Of a stretch of DNA of 64,000 nucleotides, positions 50,657-64,000 are shown one piece after another. Numbering within the stretch: position 1 is the stretch's first letter; each line of letters begins with the position of its first letter. This DNA comes from Ascaris suum (lineage: Eukaryota > Nematoda > Chromadorea > Rhabditida > Ascarididae). Where the stretch lies: positions 10,440,053-10,504,052 of the forward strand of contig CM024172.1 of assembly GCA_013433145.1 (NCBI GenBank), written 5' to 3'. The notes under the pieces were generated by a model that had not been told where the DNA came from, did no database searches, and worked only from the letters and a program-made list of their open reading frames with translations. The translations under genes and the position numbers were made by a program.

Positions 50657-52058
50657 TGTTTATTTGCTTGTATGTGTGCCTATGTGTGTATGTGCTCGGT
50701 GTTCCATGTTTGCTCCTTGTATTCGTATGCGCGTGTGCTCGAATTTTTATTTATTTCACCTCTTCTATTCACGAGGATTTTCTACGTTATTCGTCCAAAA
50801 AGTCTTATCGTAGATAATCCATAGGTGCTGAGAAATGTCGTAGAAATTTGAGCACTAATGTTGCATACCTGATTGGTGCGTCTATTCGTTGCGATGCACA
50901 AACGGATGTTATATTTTTGAATTTGTGCATAAATGATTTGGCTGATTGTTGGCACTTCAACAAACGACACAATGGCGTTTTTTCGTCTCCTTTGAATTTA
51001 TTTTATTGCGCTAGAAAAATCGTAAATGAGAAAGAATTCTACGGAGGCAGCCTCTCTCCATCCTAAAAAACGTTGAAGGCAATCTATCTGCCTGTCTTTA
51101 CAATTCGAACTCATAAGTTGCCGAAGTTGGAGTTTACAGTCTACCTCCTAAGCGAGTTGTATGCAGTGAATTTCAACTTCGTCCATCAAATGAGAAAAAA
51201 AAACTCTCCTCACTTAAATATAACAAAAATTTAGCACCTTTTTTTCATGCTGTCGAATCGCCGCATTTTACGATAAGTAAATTTCAATTCTTAAGGCACT
51301 CTTTTTCTTACCTCCTTCACAATGAAGAGACGCTGTTGAATTATCATAATATATCATTTTTCGTCACACTTGTTGAAATTTCACTTCGATCATTTTATGC
51401 CAGCTTTTTTTGCTTTTTTTTTGCATTTTAACAGAACAGATACATTTGTTTCCTCTGTGATGGGAACATTTTCATGAATTGGAATACGAGGAAAAATTGA
51501 AGTGTGACAGCACTCGTGGAGATGCTTCATAAATGCGTCAACGAAAAACGGTCTGCCCCGAAATTTTTTCCTCAAGCATTGCTCCATTTCTGCATATGAT
51601 ATTATTATGTAACAGTATGAGTAGTTACAATTTCTCATGACATCAGTAGCTTGTTATCTGTATAATTTCGAAGTTTCTTGAATTGAATATTTCCTCAGTG
51701 GTAATGCTGCTCGTTTTTATGTCTTCAAATGATCTCAAATTTATTCACGCTGCACTACTTAAATTATCATTCACCAGTTGCACTTCTGAAGCGTTCAACA
51801 TTATTGTATTCACCTGAATATGTTCGAAGATATGTCTGAACTCCACAGTGTTCCTAACTGCGTTTATAAATTTATTAGGGAATTCCGCTTATCATTTCCC
51901 AAAGGAAACTCTTTTCGTTTTTTTTTTTTTTTTTTTGTAGAGTTTATCATTCTTCTCATCGGATCGTCTTATCTTGCTGGCGGAAAACCCATAGTTCTTG
52001 TGAGCTGCCGTGCCTCTAATTTCTTCGTAAAGTTGCCATAAAAAGTGATAAGTAATCA
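50657..52058. other. No supported gene
   Basis: A stretch at 50848-51066 is open and includes INDLAD, which recalls a reverse-transcriptase motif, but nothing else around it fits. The remainder, up to the LIM gene leader, is AT-rich. A T18 run lies at about 51920-51937. Confidence 0.4.
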
Positions 52059-52080
52059 TTTCAGGAAACTCCACCTATCA
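52059..52080 (+). promoter_or_regulatory. Candidate leader splice acceptor and 5' UTR of LIM gene
   Basis: CATTTCAG ends at 52064, leaving a 16-base leader before the LIM gene start codon. In nematodes such a close upstream acceptor is typical of spliced-leader trans-splicing. A cis-spliced 5' exon is the alternative. This is inference from position only. Confidence 0.4.
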
Positions 52081-54324
52081 ATGCCGAATTGCCCTCGTTG
52101 CCAGAAGCCAGTTTATTTTGGTATCCAACTGTGTTCTGAATTTTTTTTTTGTTGGTTTATAAGTTAGATTGGAGATTGTATTGGAATAGGTTTCCGAAGA
52201 ACCGGACCTCGCACTCGAAATACAGGAAAGAAGAAAGATTTCAGGATTACAGAGACACAATTTTACATCAGCCTTTTAAGAAACAGAATTGGATTACGAA
52301 AATGGAAACCGAATTGTAAAGAAGCGTAGGCATTGATAGTTTTTAGCACGAAAATCGCCTCACTAAATAACATTACAATTCCGCATTTCTCGTTTTCGTT
52401 CCCTCTATGCTTGAGTATTTCAATCGGTAAACTATTCTAAACCTTTTTATGAGATTTATTTCTCGAAAAGAAGGCATTCTCAATGAAATAAATGCGCAAT
52501 CAATCATCCCCTTGTCGATTAATATTTTCTGTTGCCTTATTTATTTATTCGTATCGTATCAGTTGAATCTAATCTACACTTTCACCTGAAGGCATCATTT
52601 ATTGCAGAGTGATTCGTACTGAAATTGTAGAAGAAAAGAAATCTCTCGTGAAGTAATGCATTCACTTTTGCTCAAATTTTTTCTATTTCACAGCCAAAAT
52701 AACCGAAAGTCTGTTGAAGAATACCATAGAATAAATGAAATCTTCGATCTTCAGGAGGACAAATTTTCGCTTCGGTTTTCCTGAGTATAATATATACATG
52801 GTCGTTTCTTATATTATCTATCAAAGAAAACGATCATACGTTTTACAGCTGAGCGCGTACAATCACTCGGCAAGGACTGGCATCGTCCATGCTTGCGATG
52901 CTCGAATGAAAAATGTAACAAGACGCTCGCCCCAGGCAGCCATTCAGAGGTAAGTTCATCAAATTTCGCTCGCTTATCAAATGCCCTCCTCTGCGTTACC
53001 ACACGGCGTTCTTGCCTTAAACTTTTCTTTTTCAATGAAATATTATTCTTGGAGAAATAAGCAACAAACAACTCATATTTCGAAATTTTCCTGTGAACTG
53101 AGAATGATGGATTGAGGAGCTTGACGCGAATTCTCTCGGAATCGAGAATCCACTATAAATATCGATTACTCGAATAATTTTCATGAAACTAAGCAATTTT
53201 TTGTATGCGTCAATCTCTACTTCCTCGGTACGTCGTTTTTATCAGTATTAAAATGCAGAGGAAAAATTGCGTATTAATGAAAGAAATAACGAAATTTCAT
53301 TTTTTTTTCCCCACTAAAACGCGCAACTTACGACGGTATTATTATAAGTTGATCTGTGAGTGTTTACATTGTCTTCAGGGAATTTTTCGGCTACTATGAG
53401 AGCATTTTTTCACTTCCACTATTATGAATGTTAAGAATTGATCAATTTTATTGCTTCGCTCAGTAAAAATATTACCTGTGAATGATATTCTATGAATTAC
53501 AGAGCATTACTTATGGAAAAATTCATGTTTTCATTTGAGTTATTCAGGTATCGTTGTATCATAATATACATAAAAGGTCTAGTTCCGTTTTTCATTTCTT
53601 ATAAAGGAAGCATTAGTGAAATGGAAAGTGATTCACTTTAGGCATCTCTTTTGATTTACACATCGTTGCCCTTTGTTCACCTTATTAGCCAACCAAAATA
53701 TCTGGTTATACTTCGTATTGTGTTGTGTCGAGCCAGCTTCTTTTCAATCAACAATCTCATATACGACTAACGTCGTTTCATAATGACCAACTTCAATATC
53801 TTAGGTTCGGATGACAGTAATCATTTGACCACTTTTCTAAAGAGGCGATCCGAAACTACATGCATGAACTTTCCATCTGCCGGGAAATGGAGAGTTGCGG
53901 GCTGGAACCATGCATGTAGACGAGTCTTCAACCATTATGAAAGATAGATTCCCTTCGAGTATTTTCGAAAACAAAGAAATTCTTTTTTTCAAACGAATAA
54001 TCCCTTCTACTCCTCTTTCCGTTATTAAATTCAAAGAGATTATTCATCTTCAATTTCATATGTTCAGTGCTGCAATAGTAGTCTGAGAGATATGACTCTT
54101 TCTCTTTAGCAAAACTCGATCAAATCAGAACAAATCTATAGGTCAGGATTGAAAATAGTATTGTAATATTCCTTCCGAGTTATATGTCAATGAGTTTGCA
54201 TTTGCAGCATGAGGGAATGCCCTACTGCACGCAGTGTTATAGTGCAAAGTTTGGTCCTAAAGGATACGGTCATGGTGGCACAGAATCGCATACATTCCAT
54301 GGCGAACAAGCCGGCGAGAAGTAA
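52081..54324 (+). CDS. valv-1: Cysteine-rich intestinal protein (CRIP)-type single LIM domain protein
   Basis: Three exons, 52081-52120, 52849-52949 and 54208-54324, join in phase to 85 codons. Introns are 728 and 1258 bases, with GTATCC and GTAAGT donors and TTTTACAG and TTTGCAG acceptors. The product starts [13 protein letters not shown], continues [14 protein letters not shown], then HEGMPYC and ends [15 protein letters not shown]. This matches vertebrate CRIP1 (77 residues) almost block for block, including [10 protein letters not shown]. It holds one LIM domain (about residues 4-57) binding two zinc ions: Cys4, Cys7, His25 and Cys28 form the first site, then Cys31, Cys36, Cys54 and Cys57. 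CRIP proteins are small cytoplasmic or nuclear adaptors thought to act through protein contacts. C. elegans valv-1 is, from memory, the nematode member, expressed in the intestinal valve. Oddity: four residues separate Cys31 and Cys36, where vertebrate CRIP1 has two. Confidence 0.95.
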
Positions 54325-59139
<4,815 letters not shown>

Positions 59140-59560
59140 AAAATTTTTTTTTCTTTTAAAGGGCTCATAATCTTGTTTGCTGACGATATTCATTTCTATA
59201 TTCGCCATTCTCAACTGTAATACTTATGATAATTGATGACTGTATGATGCTGATCTCCTCATTGTATGACTCCTCGATATGCTCTGCCTGCAGAACAGTA
59301 TGAATTGTGCTGTCCGGTTGCATTCATGGCTCTCGGTTTTTGAAACATGGTTGCCTATTTGAGCGTTGGTGATAGCGAGCAAGGCACACAGCTGGACCAG
59401 CAATAAAGTGCATTTCCTGAAGTGCCATGTTCGGATATGATGCGAGATTTTGAAAACTTAGACCCATCACTCGTTTTATGCAGATAGCGCACAAATCTAA
59501 TAATATTATAAACTTCAGTGTTTCCTTTATTGAATCTATAGCTAATAAACTTTTGATCAC
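59140..59560 (+). mobile_element. Decayed non-LTR retrotransposon reverse transcriptase fragment
   Basis: The translation ILFADDIHFYI (59170-59202) carries the catalytic F/Y-A-D-D box of LINE reverse transcriptases in its usual L-F-A-D-D form. After a short stop-riddled gap, LQNSMNCAVRLHSWLSVFETW (59288-59350, one residue run split by no stop) matches the following L-Q-...-W-...-W block. A further stretch, SVSFIESIANKLLITVY (about 59518-59568), fits the next conserved segment, which normally reads H-I-...-K-A. Several in-frame stops (for example 59218 and 59360) show that it is dead. It resembles CR1/Jockey-type elements, as does the endonuclease remnant at 2.97 kb. Confidence 0.7.
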
Positions 59561-61504
59561 CGTATATCTAATGTCCCTTCTCCATGTGATGAATAATGGA
59601 AGTACTTCTGTGTTTCTTCTAGCATAATGAAAACACGAGCAGTAGAATTATTACAGAATAAACTTTATTACGTAATTGCAGCGCTTTACGGACGACTCCG
59701 CGAAACACTTGCGAATGCACATTTCCGAGCATGATTCTGTGGAACCAAGATTGATGCATTCCAGCAGCATGAAGATGCTTGTGAGCTTCTAAAACGGTGC
59801 ATTTTGATTTCTTCGCTTTCTCTGAAGAAATAGAATAAAGGAAGAATGCTGAAGTTGATGAGTGAAAACATTCGACAACAGTATGAGCACAGTAATCCTG
59901 AGCCAATTTAAATTTACTAAATATTTTCGAAATGAAGACCTGTAATCACATACTAACATATTTCATTTCAAATGCCCTCATAATTATGTTACAAAAACCA
60001 GTGAATTTGAATTTCGTCGACTACTTCAGATTCGATTTTATTCAACTGAGAGTGTCTCACATGTGCGCAGCACCACAACCACACAGAAATATAATGAAGT
60101 GAAAATTGTCCCACAAGTGAGGAAATTTACAACTAAACTCAGGAATTTGCATGAAGTCCACATAAACTTTCAGAGAGAATTTGTTTGACCAATTCAGGCA
60201 AAAGCAGTACATCTTTTTACGATTTACTCGGCAATTAGGACCTAAGAGGTCTCAAACGAAATGCCGCATGCCTCGAAATGTGATATATCATGGTGATCCT
60301 TTGGCTTTGCCAGCATCTCAGCTTTACTATCCGTATTAAAAAAAGATACCGAGTGAGCTTGCAAAACTCTTGAAGAATTGAAAATACAAATGATTAACTA
60401 AATGAAGGTAGTTGAAATATTATCCACTATTGCGGTTAAATCCCGAAACAATGATTGTTCACTGAGATCGGTTAAATTCTATTAGTTTTAGAGCGATGCT
60501 CACAAGGGGCAGGTCTGGATTGTTAAGTGAAATTCTTCTAAAAGCTAAAAACAGCCGGCTCACTGCTACTACCGAATAACTTGGAATGCAAACGTAAAAT
60601 TTTCTCGGAGAGGTGAGGGAGGGGGGTGCATGCTCATAGCAGGTGGACTAAAGATGACTCCAGGCGAAATCGAAATCATAGAGAGGTCCCCGAGATCGCA
60701 GATTGTCAGCGAAATGTAATCCTTTCATGGTCTCTGAGAGGAAACATTGATAAGTTTGCTTAAATCACCGAGCCATGGTAGAGCTCAACGAAAAAGGAAT
60801 ATAAAAGGACATGGACGGAAGAGTGCTAAGCAACGTTCGAGACTGCAAGAAACTTAAAACACATCGAAAATGCAGATGCGCTGCTACAATTCACAAACTT
60901 TGACGGAGCTCGTAAGAAAAATGTCCTTCATGTTGTATGAACCTTGCAAGAAACCTCTGGTGCTGCTGAGATATTCGTTCTGTAGGAGCGAAGCGCTTCG
61001 GAGCAGAATAGCATTACACTACGATTAAATTGAAAGAGTTTGAAATCAGATCATCACAAAAAATTACATGCAATCCATAAGTGTTTGCAATGCTCTTGAG
61101 ATTTGGCGTTTTTGCCGCTATATCATTAGGGCTGTGCAGTGAAATCTCCTGATGCGTCTCTCCATTCCTTTTTTTTTCCACAGAGCGCTAAAGTTCGCTT
61201 ATTTGAAGGAAGTAAAGAAATCAGTAAAGAAAATCGTTCCTTTCGAGAGAAAACAAAGCACTAAACTCGTGCAATGCGACGTTGAAGCTTCAACAAACAA
61301 CTTTGAACTTTACTTGAAAAACTTGTCGAAATGTGATCACGCATAGAAATTTCTTTCCCTGATTTCAACGATCACAGAAATGGCACAAATGAACAGGCAA
61401 CCGGTCAACTATGCATATACGCATGCGTAGAAGTGACGCTAATATAATGATAAACTGTACAAATTGAGATTTGTAAAATATGCTAGTGAGAGTACTGCGG
61501 TAAA
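59561..61504. other. Stretch between two retrotransposon fragments
   Basis: No gene recognised. It contains a purine-rich patch (GAGAGGTGAGGGAGGGGGG, about 60607-60627) and a short perfect palindrome (CGAAGCGCTTCG) near 60990. It may be an insertion that split the retrotransposon remnant on either side. Confidence 0.4.
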
Positions 61505-61560
61505 TTTACTCTAATCCAGTAGTGGAATACTGCCCGCCCTGTTATTCGTACTTTCATATG
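61505..61560 (+). mobile_element. Reverse transcriptase C-terminal fragment
   Basis: The frame YSNPVVEYCPPCYSYF fits the Y-x-R-P-x-L-E-Y-x-x-P-V-W motif that follows the catalytic core in CR1-type reverse transcriptases. It directly continues the order of motifs seen at 59140-59560 after a gap of about 1.9 kb. A stop follows within a few codons. The open stretch continuing to 61901 in another frame is not recognisable. Confidence 0.5.
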
Positions 61561-64000
61561 CGATTTCAGCCATGAGACATTTGCGCCAGAGTAGTCTGAT
61601 TTTTTTTCGTTGTCCCACGCTCCATGAAACATTTACTTTTGGCCGCATGGTGGAAAATATTTGTAAATTGGCTAGCTTTACCATGACTAAACTCATCCAC
61701 GACTTCAAACGCATGCGACCTTGGGTGGTGCTCGCAGCATCCAATGGCGCCCCTTCCGACAGCTACGATTACATTTCATGGCCCGGTTCTAAATCTAGGA
61801 CACCTTGTGTTGTCCTCAGGTTTCTAGCAACAGAAGGCTTATCCGTTCGAGCTTATTACGCCTATACTTCGAAAAGTCAAGCGTCTGCGCTTTTGAAGTA
61901 AGCAATAGCTAGCACCTTGGAGGAAGAGGTTCTACCAGAGGAAAGATCCATAATGAAAAGAGAGCTCCTCAAGGCCTCTAATGCCATCATATTATTTGCA
62001 TGGTTTCCTTACAGTCTGAAATTCATCGTTTCACCGATACGTTACGAACATTTTTTAAATTGCACTCATTCTACACCAAATTTATTAGCATTTTATTGCT
62101 GTAGAATGATTTCATGAAGAACATAGCGAGCTCAGATGAAATATTTCAAAGGCACTCTTCTCATCTTTCAATATGCACAATGATATTTAGTTCTATCCTT
62201 GCTTCCTAGCATCAGTAAATGTATCTTTTATCATTAAAAATGCATTTCATTACTGTGATTCTGTGCTCGTCGATGATCGATTAAATGAAGATGGTAATTC
62301 GATTCCCACACGCCGAACTCCATCGACGAAATGCCTCATATCGAAGAGACAATTCTCTAAATTGGGCGGTGCTTTGAATCTTTTTCATAATCGAATTGTT
62401 GAATTGTGCTTTATGCATATCGAGCTGACCATCCTATAAATGGTCATCGAAGTGTCGCTTGGATTTTATTGTAACATCCTGAAGCATATACAAGAAACGA
62501 TTTCGAACTCCCTATAAAATGATGTCTTAAACAGTAATGTCTATGCAGAGTGCGTGTGCATCCTGAAATACAGCATTAAAAGAACAATAAACAATGAAGA
62601 ATTATGTGCCTTTGGAAAGACTCGTTTAAAACTCATATAATCAAAATGCGCCTGGGAAACTTGTATGATTATGGACCAGAAATTGTTGACTTTATCGGTG
62701 TATGGACTTGAAAGTTTCGTTTGAAGTTCAGCTGATAGGCTTCGATTTCATCGGTTTTCTGCACTTAGCATTTATTATGTTCACTACTGGTGAATTTCGA
62801 GCTATGAATAATGCAGCCCGGTCATTGAGCATAACATCTGCATCTAGTTGCGCATATTTTGGTGCTAACAATCCAATTTCCGAACACATATGAGCATGCC
62901 CATAATGAACGTCTAAACAACTGCGTCCTCACTATCACGAGCCGTGATGATTTCGAAACGCTTAAAACCTGAGAAAAATTGAAACTTGATTCTCACACAT
63001 GATTGAGAAGATGTATGAAGGCTTAATGAAAAATGCTTGCTAAAATGACGCGCTATATAGCCGAATGTTTGAAAGATTTAATTATTAGATGATGGAGGTA
63101 ATTGCTTTCTTTATATGCGAAGCAAAGATTCGAACAATGGGAAAGCGTTGATTGCAAACGTGGTTCTTTTGATTGCACGCAACCCAATTATGTTTTTTGC
63201 TTAGCTGCAACAAGTTTGTCTATTCAGATATGCCATATTTTTTGAGCGTATTTCTTCGGACACCATTCTTTGTGCATTTTTTCATATACCATTTAGAATT
63301 TTGCAAAGTATATGTACATTTTTGCAAAATACATTTTCTCTAACATTAACTTTGCAAAGTAACTAAGCTTATGCATGTGCATACCTCTCTGATTGGGGGA
63401 ATTCAACTCGAGGAACTGTTGCGTCAAAGTGCACAAATTTTGATGATTATAATGCATATCATAGGCTAATTAAATTGATATTGATCAAACCAATTTGAGA
63501 ATGAATAAAGATATCAAAACATAAAAATTTCGCATTCATTTTACTATGGTTACTTATTCATTTGCATCAGTCGGATTACTTATATTTTCTTGAAGATTTG
63601 TAGAATTGCTCGGATTGTTTGAAATATGAGAGTGTTATTTCGTACTTATCACTTTCCTTTGGTATATTGTTAGAATGGTTGATTGAATTAGTTCGATAGA
63701 GAAATCCCAACTAATGGCAATTTTATGATATGTTTATCCACTTCTCTCAAAAATCTTCTAACGTTGTTGTTATGTTCATCTATTTTTTTTTGTTTACATG
63801 AACTTTTATTATCATTTTTCAAAGTTTTTTTTTTCTTTGGTTTTCTTCTGCGAACTATACGGATGCATTTTATTATCATTGCAATGATTTTAGCATTCAA
63901 ATGAGAAATGGCTACTTTCAATTTCAGGAATAGAAAGGAAAATTTTTGGCATTTGCATATTGCATTAAAAATTCTTCGCATTTAAAAAATAGCGTTTCAT
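61561..64000. other. No supported gene
   Basis: An open frame of 109 codons (61572-61901, +) overlaps a 77-codon antisense frame; neither has a motif. The rest is AT-rich with frequent stops. Poly-T runs occur near 63786 and 63827. Confidence 0.45.

Noticed and set aside
50211..50824. Open frames of 179-272 codons (MYVC-type repeats)
   Set aside because: They are produced by the (TATG)n array, which has no stop in any + frame; there is no unique protein sequence apart from short flanks.
50899..50943. INDLAD motif resembling a reverse transcriptase Y-I-N-D-L block
   Set aside because: Only six residues match. The preceding P-Q-G-S block and the following A-D-D block are absent in any nearby frame.
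60796..60812. TATAAAAGG box as a promoter
   Set aside because: No start codon with an extended reading frame or recognisable exon follows, and such strings are common in AT-rich DNA.

Overview
The window reads as nuclear DNA of an invertebrate, most likely a nematode. It is AT-rich, and coding sequence occurs only as short exons separated by introns of 0.2 to 1.8 kb. Splice acceptors have the compact TTTTCAG / TTTGCAG / TTTCCGCAG form. There are long pure (TA)n microsatellites and decayed non-LTR retrotransposon pieces. I see no operons, no Shine-Dalgarno signals and no long uninterrupted genes. The longest open stretches are translated microsatellites (TA gives IYIY, TATG gives MYVC). I assembled exons by eye from splice sites, reading phase and protein family; the genus is an inference I cannot test here.

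Three loci carry recognisable protein signal, all on the + strand. (1) 29971-37670: a complete nine-exon gene for an organic solute transporter alpha (OSTalpha/SLC51A family) seven-helix membrane protein of 365 residues. All exon phases fit and it carries the family's cysteine cluster. (2) About 42833-44967: a second, partial OSTalpha-like copy in tandem. Its last two exons have the same phases as the first copy; its upstream exons are unclear or missing, so it is a diverged paralogue or a pseudogene. (3) 52081-54324: a three-exon gene for an 85-residue single-LIM-domain protein of the CRIP family (C. elegans valv-1 type).

Layout: 1-29.9 kb is mostly gene-poor, with an endonuclease remnant of a non-LTR retrotransposon at 2.97-3.66 kb, three (TA)n tracts, a perfect 27-bp-arm hairpin at 6.4 kb, and a few weak exon-like open stretches at 23-28 kb. 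30-45 kb holds the OSTalpha pair, with a 170-bp (AT)n tract inside the first gene. 45-52 kb has one possible membrane-protein exon and a 446-bp (TATG)n block. 52-54.3 kb is the LIM gene. 54.3-64 kb is gene-poor, with an AT tract and two reverse-transcriptase fragments (59.14-59.56 and about 61.5 kb) that may be one element split by about 1.9 kb.

The two recognised gene families have no obvious joint pathway. OSTalpha proteins act in membrane transport or trafficking of steroid-like solutes; CRIP proteins are small zinc-binding adaptors. I found no CRISPR array, tRNA, rRNA, phage or bacterial system.
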